From positions 13,072,213 through 13,136,212 of the forward strand of contig OZ234493.1 in NCBI GenBank assembly GCA_965153455.1: a stretch of DNA of 64,000 nucleotides. The letters are read 5' to 3'. Within the stretch, counting starts at the first letter, position 1. Every line of letters begins with the position of its first letter. Origin of the DNA: Sphagnum compactum (Eukaryota; Bryophyta; Sphagnopsida; Sphagnales). The notes below the pieces were generated by a model. The model was not told the origin of the DNA. It saw only the letters and a program-made list of their open reading frames with translations, and searched no databases. Shown in pieces: positions 35,871-46,446 of the stretch. The position numbers and the translations under genes were made by a program.

Positions 35871-37278
35871 CCATCAAACCGGAGACCTTAGAGTTTAGTG
35901 GAGTACGAAGATGGTGCTTTGTATTGTTTGCATGTCGTAGATCTTGAGATGGTAAGTGTTGTCAATAGATGACAATGTGGGTCCTTCAAATTTGACTCTG
36001 CAGCTATGTGTAGTGCTGTAGAGATGAATATGGTAACCCTACAGAAAATGAAACATTCGAATCCTTCACTTTATCAGGAACGGCGTTTGTTTTTTCTACG
36101 CCTCTTGATCATTACAGGATTTGACAGCTGCAATACCTATAATATTGAAGTCGTATCCTTCTTTCAGTAAGTTTTTAATGCTCCTTGAAGTCCGTGCGGA
36201 GGACGCTTCACGACACGTAATCCGTGCTTGATGTTCATTGAAATGCTGGCATGAGAAGCTGCAGGCCAGGGAATGCATCTTTTGGGTTGCGCACATGATT
36301 ATGAACACCTTGGCTTCTGCCTGCCTGCTGCTTGCAATTCGCTGGCAGGAAGGGAGGCGGGCAGGTGAAATGAGCACATGCAAACATAGTCTGCCCACGT
36401 TTTTATCTGCTCCATCTAGTTTTCTCTCCCTGCCCCCTACGCAATTTCTTAAACTAATTTTTGCGGAGGTTTAGCGTTCGCCTTTGGCCTCTTCCAAGCT
36501 GCTGGGTGGAGTCTTACTGACTTGAGAAGAGTTGCCTGCAAATGGAGGAACCTGTCTGTTTGGAGAACGACGAGGAACCTGTCATATTCAGTAGATGAAG
36601 AACATGCTTCAGTAGATCCTGCGTAGATTTACCCGCCGAATCGATTGGAACACCATTGTCCATGCTTCTAGCAGTGCCACAAGCCTTGGCAGTCTTGCCA
36701 ATCATTGAACGTCGCTCGAACCATGCCCCATTCGAGTTGACCTGCACCAGATTCTCCATACTCTTGTTTCAACTCATTAAGTTTCTTCCACATTTTGTGT
36801 GTACTTTGGACTGAACTTGGGCCCCAAGTGTGTGGAGGGGTTGATGGAAATGCCTCCTCAATCCTCAATGAAGTTTCTTGCCACTGCTGCTATGTCAAGC
36901 TGTTGATGCTATTGGCAAATCCATCAACAATGCTGTAAAATCATCTTTTTAATCTCTCTTGGATTTAGGTGGAGATGGAGGTGCTGTGCGAGGCACAATG
37001 GGCAAGGAGAGTGAAGAGCTTGAACCCATAATCATCTGGGACAGGAAACTTCGCTCGAGACGGTTCCATGGTGAGAAAGACAGAAGAAGACATCGCAACT
37101 TATTTTATCATGAAGAAGCTTGGTTCTCTCCTGCATACTTGAAATTGTGTGTGCATGATTATTTCCAAGCAGCTGCAAGTAAACAATTGCAACCATAGCA
37201 TATCCAACTCAAACTGCACAATTACAACTTGCAAAAATGAAACCCCTGTCTGAACACACTTCTTGAACAGAGCAAACA
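35871..37278. other. Region between small frame and SF3A2 relic
   Basis: No gene established. A minus-strand stretch at 36868-36668 reads THKMWKKLNELKQEYGESGA, faintly like a trihelix or Myb helix, and has no conserved continuation. Confidence 0.35.
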
Positions 37279-38410
37279 CTACTGATAGTACTCTCTACTC
37301 AATAAACCCTGAAAGACAGGTATTGAGGAAAAGACAACTTTCAGAAATCCATTGACCAATGGGGGACTTTCCATTGGCGCTGGTGTGCTGGACATCATAT
37401 GTTGTTGTGGTGGTAGAGGTGGGCTATTTGGTGGAGGGCCACCAGTTGGTTGGGGGCCATTGGATGGTGGTCCAGCACCACCTTTTGATGAGTCCAGAGG
37501 CTTTGCTTCGAAGTACAGTTGCAGCTGCAACAATTATCAATATGCACCAAAGAGACCTCAGTTACTGACACTAGCAGAGTCCACAATTGCTTCCTTTTCT
37601 CAGCTAGTAAATTGTATCTGTGAATGAGCATTGGGGCAAGAGAAAACTTTTCAATGTTAAGAACCTCAACAAAAAGCATGCTTATTGTCATTTACTTGAG
37701 AAACCCTAAGACTGAAAACCTCACAGTTCTGAAAAATTGTAGTTAGGTTCTTAACTCAAGAACCTAACTACAATCTAGTCCAAGACAAAGTACCTGCTCA
37801 TAAGAAGACATAAATTGATGGCGAGGCTTGGATCCATATTCATTCTCTGGGGGTACTCAATCTGAAATGGCACATGAAAACAACTTTTAGACAAAGTCAG
37901 TTTCTTCCAGATAAACTTTCTGAACATCCTACAAAGTGCTTAAGAATTGCACCTGGAAGAGCAGAGACCGCTGCCTTGATTCCTGATCATACTGCTTTGT
38001 CACACGGTATCCAGGTCGACCAATTTTCACTGCCACAACGTACCAAGAGAGGTTATCAACTAGTCACAGGAATGCAGACAAATAGGGGTTTGTCTACCTT
38101 CATCAGGAATGGGTTTCAAAGCCATCATTCTGTTCGCTGAATACACACACATAAGGAAGGATTCTTCTATTTTCTAAGGAACAGGCTTCAAAGGCACTAT
38201 CCCATTTGCTTAAGCTGTTTGGGTTCCAGGTATTTCCCTTTGAGAGAGAGAGAGAATACCTGCCTAGATGATTACGCATGAAATAGGGATCCTTGGCAAG
38301 GTCGATAGTCTCCAAAGCCAGACGCCGCAACCGCTCCCTCCTATCGACGGCTTCATTTTGAGCTGACGCTGCACCGCCACTACCAGGCTTACTTCCCCAC
38401 TGTCTCTCTT
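37279..38410 (-). pseudogene. SF3A2: SF3A2 (SF3a66) splicing factor pseudogene with missing exons
   Basis: SF3A2 is a U2 snRNP subunit. Recognisable exons on the minus strand are about 38404-38260 (WGSKPGSGGAASAQNEAVDR, ALETIDLAKDPYFMRNHLG), 38029-37953 (KIGRPGYRVTKQ, QRSLLFQ), 37861-37794 (IEYP, then ENEYGSKPRHQFMSSYEQ in a shifted frame) and from 37524 (LQLYFEAKPLD, Pro-rich tail). The usual ATG before WGSKPG is not visible. The zinc-finger exon expected after HLG is absent from the 230 bases available, the exon for the segment before LQLYF is absent, and the 37861 exon has a frameshift of -1 or +2. Introns are retained, so this is a duplicated genomic copy, not a retrocopy. It is almost certainly non-functional as SF3A2. 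Confidence 0.8.
37736..37774. repeat. Perfect 17-base hairpin in the SF3A2 relic
   Basis: attgtagttaggttctt (37736-37752) pairs perfectly with aagaacctaactacaat (37758-37774) across a 5-base loop. It lies just downstream of the shifted exon, in the interval where a conserved exon is missing. Confidence 0.9.
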
Positions 38411-38900
38411 TCTCTCTGTGACTGAGTTCTTTTCCCACTGCCTCCAAACGCAAACTCCCTTCACAAACCCTGTACGATCTTTGCAACAAAACAAGCGGGC
38501 CCTCACCTCACCAAGAGCGAGCTCGGACCCCGCTGGTTGCCTGCGGAAAGAGAGAGGACCAAGTTGAATGATGAAACCCTAACGAATTAGATGAAACCCT
38601 AACGAATTTCTGTGAATTATCTACTGGACTGCTGTGTCCAGTTGAATGCTAAACTGATGTAGGTGGATGAGAAAATCTGACCTCGAGAGGGTTATGTTGT
38701 TCTGCTGCTGCGGGTGTTCACGCGTCCAAAGAGCTCCGAAGTCTTTTTGCGCTGCAAGATACGTCCTCTGAAGACGGACTTGCTTCATTTACCGTTGAAG
38801 GATTTGTTAGAGGTGAAGATAAGATACTCATTTTATTTTATTTTTTACTACAGAAATCGGAGTTGTAAAAGTCTGGGATTTGCGAGGTGTTGTTGTGAAG

Positions 38901-40079
38901 ATGGAGGAGAACCAAGAATTGACACAGGACTCAAAGTTGCTCCTGGCGCAGAAACTTTTCCTCCTGAGGTCGTCGGCGGCGACCGATGTCCAAGAGATCG
39001 AGAAGCAGAGGCTCAAGGATGAGGTTCTGGTCGCCATCAAGGAGGATGATATGGCGGGGTTGTACCAAAGTTGCTGGCAGGAGGAAGAACTGGGATGGGA
39101 GCTTGACCAGGACCTTCTGGATTCCATGCTCCAGAAAAATGCGGCAGAGGTGAAGAGATTGGACGAGAAGATTGCAGATGCGGAGGAGAATCTAGGAGAG
39201 AGTGAAGTACGGGAAGCTCTTTTAGCGAAGGCGCTGTTCTTCATCCGCATCGGGGAGAAAGACAAAGCCCTTGAGCAGCTCAAGATTACCGAAGCCAAGA
39301 CTGTCGCCGTTGGCCAGAAAATGGACCTTGTTTTCCATACTCTACGACTCGGATTCTTCTTCCTAGACTTCAAGCTCATCTCCGTCAACATCGAGAAGGC
39401 GAAGTCTCTGTTTGACGAAGGTGGAGACTGGGAGAGGAAGAACAGGCTTAAGGTTTACGAAGCTCTTTACTGCATGGCTACAAGGAACTTCAAGCAAGCG
39501 GCAACCTTGTTCTTGGACTCCATCTCCACTTTTACGACCTATGAGCTTTTCTCGTATGATACCTTCATCTTTTACTCTGTCATCACCAGCATCATCTCCT
39601 TGGACCGTGTTTCTTTGAAGCAGAAAGTTGTGGATGCGCCTGAGATTCTGACCGTCATTGGTAAAATTCCTTATCTGTCTGATTTCCTGAATGCTCTCTA
39701 CGGATGTCACTACAAAACCTTCTTCATCTCCTTTGCGGGAATCACGGATCAAATCAGGTCGGATCGATACCTGCATCCACATTTCAGGTACTACATGAGG
39801 GAGATGCGAGCGGTGGCTTACTCACAGTTTCTTGAATCCTACAAAAGTGTGACTATGGATGCCATGGCAAAGGCATTCGGAGTGAGCATTCCATTCTTGG
39901 ATTCGGAGCTCTCACGCTTCATTGCTGCAGGCAAGCTTAACTGCAAGATTGACAAAGTTGCTGGCATTCTGGAAACCAACCGTCCAGATGCCAAGAATGC
40001 TCTTTATCAATCAACAATCAAGCAGGGTGATTTCTTGCTCAATCGAATCCAGAAACTTTCCAGAGTTATTGACATCTAA
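38901..40079 (+). CDS. RPN7: 26S proteasome regulatory subunit RPN7 (PSMD6)
   Basis: RPN7 is a lid subunit of the 19S regulatory particle and helps hold the lid on the base. The 392-residue protein has the helical repeat region (KRLDEKIADAEENLGESEVR, GGDWERKNRLKVYEALYCMA, ATLFLDSISTFTTYE) and a C-terminal PCI domain (SLKQKVVDAPEILTVIGKIP, SQFLESYKSVTMDAMAKAFG, ELSRFIAAGKLNCKIDKVAG), ending in the conserved GDFLLNRIQKLSRVIDI. The start at 38901 (MEENQELTQ) fits plant RPN7 better than the upstream ATG at 38880. The whole gene is one uninterrupted frame, whereas flowering-plant RPN7 genes, as I recall, have introns. Residues near the N-terminus (about 1-75) are diverged. It looks intact. Confidence 0.96.
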   Translation: MEENQELTQDSKLLLAQKLFLLRSSAATDVQEIEKQRLKDEVLVAIKEDDMAGLYQSCWQEEELGWELDQDLLDSMLQKNAAEVKRLDEKIADAEENLGESEVREALLAKALFFIRIGEKDKALEQLKITEAKTVAVGQKMDLVFHTLRLGFFFLDFKLISVNIEKAKSLFDEGGDWERKNRLKVYEALYCMATRNFKQAATLFLDSISTFTTYELFSYDTFIFYSVITSIISLDRVSLKQKVVDAPEILTVIGKIPYLSDFLNALYGCHYKTFFISFAGITDQIRSDRYLHPHFRYYMREMRAVAYSQFLESYKSVTMDAMAKAFGVSIPFLDSELSRFIAAGKLNCKIDKVAGILETNRPDAKNALYQSTIKQGDFLLNRIQKLSRVIDI

Positions 40080-40099
40080 GCTTTTGAAGCTGAAGAAAC

Positions 40100-40265
40100 T
40101 GTCTTGACCAAGCTCATCATCTTCTCCAGGTACTAGATAGACCCTCTTGACCAACCTCATCATGTTCTCCAAGTAGTAGAACCTCTTGACCAAGCTCATC
40201 ATCTTCTCTGGGTACAAGACGACCCTCTCTTGACCAACCTCATCATGTTCTCCAAGCACTAGGCG
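40100..40265. repeat. Tandem repeat just after RPN7 stop
   Basis: Four units of about 38-45 bases alternate between ttgaccaagctcatcatctt and ttgaccaacctcatcatgtt. The array begins within 30 bases of the RPN7 stop, so it probably lies in the 3' UTR. Confidence 0.85.
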
Positions 40266-41930
40266 TGCTCATTTTTGAATTAGGGTTTGGGAGATGAAGT
40301 GCCAGGGATGGTCACAAACAAATCAACAAAATTCTGCTGGGATGCTGGTTTTTTGTCTGGCAACATCCAATCATCTAGTTAGGGTTTCTTGACTATTTTC
40401 TGTTGTGAGGAAACTGTGCCCTGTAACCAATCATTGAATGTGTTGATGAAGTCAAATTGATTGTCCGTCTGTGCAAAATGGAACCCTTCACTTCTTGGTC
40501 ACAACATCAAACTGCTGATTGTTGATGAAGTCAAATTGAGGGGTGATTATGAATTGCATGTTCCAAGTACAGGCATGTTTGTCTACCAGACTTCACTGCA
40601 GAAGGCACATGGTACCACATCTGTACTTAAGTCAGTCATCATTGCCACAATTTTTCCTCCCCCAAGCTTTGCACTCTTTACCCTTTCCATCTTGGACCCA
40701 AATATGTGCACCAGTCATGTGCCCAGTGTCATGTCTGAATAAAGTCTAGAAACCGTGAGTGGAACAAAGCACTACAGCTATGGAAGCTTATTACGGTGGA
40801 TGCTTGTAGGAAATCCAATAGAAAACCGTCATCTATAATGATCAAAAGCAAGCCTTCTGTGTTGCCACACAATCAATTATCAAAATGCAGCCAAAAGTTG
40901 TAACTGAGACTTCTTGGAACCGTGTACATCATTTTGGAGCTCTTAGTTCTGGAAACATGGAAATATCTAGAGAAGGAATGAATTGTGTCTGTCATATTAA
41001 CTGGGAATGCCTTAGCCATTGCCAAGAAACTTTCTACTCAGATCCTCAATCCTGCTTGTTGGGTCTGTTGTCAGTTGTGATTAACTGTTTTTGACTGTGT
41101 TACTTTGAACTGTGGAGGTTGTGATGGGCACCAATTCGTTAGACAATAGATGCAATCTTCATGCAATTCAGATAGTTTTGACTTAGTTTATGTCTGTGGA
41201 ATATTCGTTGCATGGGATAGCTGGTATTGCAACACCCTTGCAACAAGTCCAGTCTCGCCCACAACAGATGTCACCAAGGTCTCAAGTGCACTTTGAACAA
41301 AAGTAGTAGTTGATGTGTTTTTTGTTTTAAAAACTATCATAACTGCTTTTATGTTGAACATTTGTATTTGGTGATTCGGGATAACAATGTATTGAGCCGG
41401 AGGTCTCTAGCTCCAGATTATGCTATGTTTGGTTTCCCAGGAATAGGGCATTCCAAACCAACTATTCATAGCCCAGGTGTGTATAACATCTTCATAAGTA
41501 GATTGAGAACTAAGAGAATATAATTGGAAGGAAACTCACTGTAAGTGGCCACGCCACGCCTTTCCACCTTGATTCAATCATGTAAAAACTTCAGTTGGTC
41601 ATCAGCTAACTGACTGAAGTATATTCTAATGTTGACCATGGTAAAATGGGAATCATTTGATGTTGATTTACAAAAGCTTCAAATTAAGTCTCAAGTAAGA
41701 ACATGTGTTGATGGTGTTCACAAAACATTGAAGCAAAAAGGCTGATGTTGGTCATGTTAAAATGGGGATCATGTGATGTTGCTTTACAAAAGCATCAAAA
41801 CAAGTCTCAAGCAAGAAGGTGAGTTGATGGTGTTCAAGAGGAATTCAAGCAAGAAGGGATGAGATGATGGACAAAGAGAAGACAGTTTGGGAAATAAATC
41901 ATACCTTATTCTCTTCAAAAGCAGTTAACA
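40266..41930. other. Intergenic downstream of RPN7
   Basis: No gene seen. A 116-base tandem duplication lies at 41631-41860. Confidence 0.55.
41631..41860. repeat. 116-base tandem duplication
   Basis: Copies start at 41631 (gttgaccatggtaaaatggg) and 41747 (gttggtcatgttaaaatggg) and share tttacaaaagc, caagtctcaag and gttgatggtgttca in order. Confidence 0.85.
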
Positions 41931-42500
41931 TTATTTCAACATTATGTGGTCCTTGGGCCCATATGCTTCCATCAACATGTTTTCCTTCCCATTTTCTTCT
42001 AAATTATAAAGCCGAAGTCTCAGCTCTGGAGGTGTACTCCAGTTGAAGTGAGGCCAAGCCATCAGCTCATACACTGATGGGCATTTGCCAATTGTATCAA
42101 CAGAAAATGAGAACTGGACAAGACTTAAATTGGTATTAATATCAAGCAAGCACATAAGACAATTGCCTGCTACAACCAACCAAAGGGAGCAAAAGACCTT
42201 TCAGTTATCAAGTGTTATAAATCTAGACACAGAAGGGGATCATGAGATTGGCTTGCTCCATCCATTTTTCCTAAGGAAACACCTATAGAACATATCAATG
42301 AGATTCCAGAGAAAATTCTGCAACCATGAATGCAGTCATAACCTGGTCTTGAGGGGTACCATGAGCTAATGGAGAAGCGGCCTGCACCTTGAAACAAATC
42401 ACTACTTGCAGTAGACTGCCCATCCTTAGTTGTCAACCCACGAGCATTCATAATTGACATGGGTATCCAAAAGAAGGGGTGAGCTAGATGAAGACATATT
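41930..42500 (-). pseudogene. LCAT4-like phospholipase/acyltransferase relic
   Basis: A minus-strand frame reads CPSVYELMAWPHFNWSTPPE, then LRLRLYNLEENGKENM and LMEAYGP. This fits the segment CPSIYELMANPDFKW...PEIRVWR that I recall from plant LCAT4-type phospholipase A. Upstream, at about 42350-42240, a frame interrupted by stops loosely fits the preceding LCAT segment. The remaining exons are not seen, so it is a fragment or a badly decayed copy. The identification rests on one block. Confidence 0.4.
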
Positions 42501-44944
42501 TCCATGAGCCTAAGCTTGGAGCAGAAGTTGCTGTTGTTGTTATGTTGTCAACATCTAAAATTCTTGGTACTGCTGGGGAGACTGAATGAATGGTTTCTGC
42601 GTAGAAGCCCCCAGCCCTGGCCCCTACCAATATGCGAAAAAACAATGCATCACTATAACATCCATTAAAAAAACTGACCAGTGTGCAATATTATAAGAAC
42701 AATGCCATTATTAAGAACACTGAAATCTTTTGCCATGCACTTGAGCAACAGATCAATGAATAGAACTCTTTTTGCAAACATCTCACAGAAGAGAAGCAAT
42801 GATGCAACTGCTCTCGTATTCATTCTTCAGGGTCCTGCTTCAAACCAAGAGCTGTTCGTTTTGCCCCTGATTGCAACACTTAAAATCTCATTGATAAACT
42901 AAGTTTGTACACTGTCTATACTCCCAGTTTTCTTTTGAGGGATGCACTCGGAAGAATAATATGCAACTGTTCATGCTTGTGTGCTTTGTCTGACTCCTCC
43001 TCTGTTCTGCACTCCCACAATGCTTACTTTTTGGAAATTAGCACCTGCATTGAACTTCCTGCCTGTGCACTTCATCTTGCTGCTGATATGTAATTTCACA
43101 ATGTGTACACTCATGAGGATACATTCATGTAATCAGAGGGAACCTACTCTTGGCAGGTGATAAATGCACTATACTTTCAACTTCACAAAAGTTCTTAAAA
43201 TGTTTCTTGACATAAGCCCCAACCAAATCAAAGCCAAGGTCTTGCCATCATACTTTTATCCACAGACTGTTTTACATAGCGTACATGCCACTGAGGAAGA
43301 TGATAAGAGGAAGAAAGAGAGCACAATTCTCACACCACTGTTTCTTGCCAGCCACAGAAAGTCGGGAAGACAACAAGATCTCAATGGGACCAGGAAGATG
43401 AGCAGAAGAATTGGGCCAGTCTCCACAACTCTTACTCAAACTTCTCTGTACATAATCTGCATGTGTTCCATAGCACACACCAAACATCTGGTCATGAAAC
43501 AAGCACACAAAAATAGTTACACGGCTTGCTAGTTAGGTTTATCATGAAGCCTTTGAAGATATCACATTGAGAGTATCACATTGGCGACAGTGCACCTCAA
43601 TCAGTGGGTTCAATTCATGTGACAATGATGAAACAGAACTCAATCACTCTGAACCAAAGTGATTGGAGACAATATCTCAAAGCCATATAAACCATCAAAC
43701 TACAAGAAGGCTTTTTGAAATTCCTCTTGCCATTTCCTGCAAAGTGCTTACCATCGTACAACAGTACTGCACCACAAATGATGTCATGTTATTAGCTTGT
43801 CATTGTGCATCAACCCTCTTGAATACAAAGCACAACATCTTGACAAACTGCTATTCTATAGAGAGAGCACTAACTACACCACAAGTGTCATACATACATA
43901 CATCCCACAGAATGACCAATCTCAAACTCTGCAACCCTAAACCCTAAATCTTTAACCCTAAATAATCTCCAGAGGAACCATTTTGAAGCCAATGTCTTTT
44001 TATGTTTTATCCTTCCTTCTTTTTTTTTTTACTCTTTTTTCCCCCTCAATTACTTTTGTTTCTTTTTCTCTTTTTTGTTCTTGTTATTTTTCATCTCTTT
44101 TTTTTATAAAAACAAATTTACAAGGAGGATGTGTTTTATCCTTCCTTCTTTTTATTTTCTTTGTTTTCTTTTGCATTTTTCTTTCTATTTTCCTTTTCAG
44201 TTTTCGTCCTTTTTTTTCTCGATATGGTTATTATTATTATTATTATTATTATTTCCTTTCTCCTTGGAGGATTTGACCATCCTCCTTAATCACAAATCCT
44301 CCTTTCTTTTTGTATTTATTTTCACTAATTTTTTCCCTTCTTTTTTTAATTTTAATTTTAATTTTGATTTTTGATTTTCCTTCTTTTCTCTTTTCCAAGT
44401 AGGATGTGATCACCTTGGCTATGGTGATTGGATGAGATTTAAAAAGATAAACATTTGTTGAAAAGGATTAAAAATTTAATTGAAATTCAAAAAAATTGCT
44501 TAAGAATTAAATTTAAGAGTGTCATTTTTTCATTTTTCAATTTTGAGATTATTGGCTGAAGTAGCAAGGTGAAAAAAAAGGGTGGAAAGAAGAAGGGAAA
44601 TAAAGTAGTGGGAAAGGGTTCCAAGTTCCAACCCAAACTTAACTCTAATTAGGAGCACCCATATGTTAGCACATATGTTGTCACGACCACTCCTACTCCC
44701 ATTGGAAACCCTAGCTTCTGACCTTTATGCTATGGAATATTCCTTAGAGGGCATATTCCTTCAATACGTAAAAGCATTGCCTGTATTTTTCCTTTGTATT
44801 TTCAGCTCCGTTACCTGCCTGAAGAAACCTGTTTTCAGCAAGCGGGATCTTCTACGGTAGAAGGTACTAGCCAGGCTACACTGGGAACTTCTGACCAGCA
44901 GAAGGTAGGGTAGCATGTCCTATGACCGAACATTTTTTTAAATT

Positions 44945-45420
44945 TAATATCTTCCTCATCTCTTCTTCATTTTGAGTGATTTATAGAACGTTATGGGACC
45001 GCTAACTTGAGCTCTCCAATTCGTCTTGGAACAGCACAGGACAAAGGAGTAATTATAGAAGAGCAAGAAGAGAAATAAGCTTTTCCAAGTTTTCTTCTCT
45101 TCTACCCCTCTTACTTTCAATGCTCGTAACTTTCTCATTTCTTGTTCAATTTAAGTGATTTAAAGTGCTATAAGAACGTAACCTTATGATCTACAAATCG
45201 TCTTTGAACCATAAAGGCAATAGACCGACTTTCAAAGTCTTTTTTTGGGTGTTCGGTAATAGTCTTCCAAGTGTTCGGTGGGTTTTCGTTTCCACCATTT
45301 AACCCCCCCTTACTTTGGAGGGTCACATCTGACTCAAATCTTCATCTTTTTCAACGACTCAACTTTCTGTAGGTGCGCAAATATTAGTGCTACAATTCTT
45401 CTTTGGGCATGAAATTCAAA
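44945..45420. repeat. Diverged tandem repeats, about 175 bases
   Basis: Blocks tcttcattttgagtgattta and cattatggaccg-like are echoed near 45130-45205 (tttcttgttcaatttaagtg, tataagaacgtaac, caaatcgtcttt) and more weakly near 45340-45420. Such blocks are typical of plant LTR-retrotransposon non-coding regions; the assignment is inference. Confidence 0.45.
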
Positions 45421-46051
45421 GGAGCACTCTCCAGAAATTTGCAGACCTCTGAGACACCAAGTGTTCGTTGAACGGCCTGGCTACCCTACCAGCCAGCCTG
45501 TCACCATTTCTAAAAAGTGAAAAACTCCCAGCTCTGCTTCACGTAGGAAAAGGACCTGAGTATAGACCCTTGCGTGCCCTTCAACCTGTTCCCTCGGCCT
45601 ACTGGCCTTGGGCATAGATCTCAAATCACTCAAGGGCCTGTACTCAGGCCCTTATCCTAAACAAAAATGTCCCTTATTTTGGGAATGTGCCTACCTTGGG
45701 GCTTTACCCTACACATAAAAACCTCTGTGATTTCCACTAGTGCAGTTAAAGACACCATTATTCGACAAAATCTACAAGTGGGTGTTATGAAAAACGAAAT
45801 GTTCATAGATGTGGGCATTCCACTTTTCGAAATGCCTATGTTAGTTCCCTTTTCCTTTTTTTTACCGTGATACCTGACATTTACCCAGTTATTGTATCTA
45901 CCAAATATAATAATAATATAAATTTAAGTAAAAAGGAGTAAAAATCCTTTGTTTTTACATTGGGCAACATCCTAGCCATAGCCCTATAGACAAGGGTATA
46001 CCCTATGGTTTGTACTTACTAATGACAACTTGCATGTTGTTCGAATAAAGG

Positions 46052-46446
46052 TTTCTTTCCATTAAGTTGTGATCACAATTGCACACAATATGATATGATC
46101 ACATTAGCCTAATGGTAATGGAAAGTCACTTAAATGGGGCCTTGTTTATTATTACATGGACAAATGTTTTTCATTGGAAAGTCGCAATTGGGTTTAGGTG
46201 ATCAATGTTAGGAACTCTAGAAACATTTCATATGTAGGAAATTTTCTATAGAAATTTAAAAGAATATATGTTCCCATGCAAAAAATGATAGATGTGATTT
46301 TATTGCGATTTGCAATTTGATTCACAACCTTTATGTTTGATTGGGAAAGGTGTGAGGTGAGTGTGATTGCAACTAGTTTAAACAAACATGGAGGAAAACT
46401 ATTGTTGGGGTAAAATCTATGATCACAACAACTTAATGGAAAGATG
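46052..46446. mobile_element. Possible foldback/MITE-like element
   Basis: ctttccattaagttgtgatc at about 46055 pairs with gatcacaacaacttaatgga plus aag at 46421-46443, with a 3-base insertion in one arm. A third related copy (gatcacatt...taatggaaag) lies at 46096-46124. No target duplication is evident. Confidence 0.45.

Noticed and set aside
43971-44374. Phe-rich frames that could look like membrane proteins.
   Set aside because: They derive from T-rich tracts and a (tta)n run.
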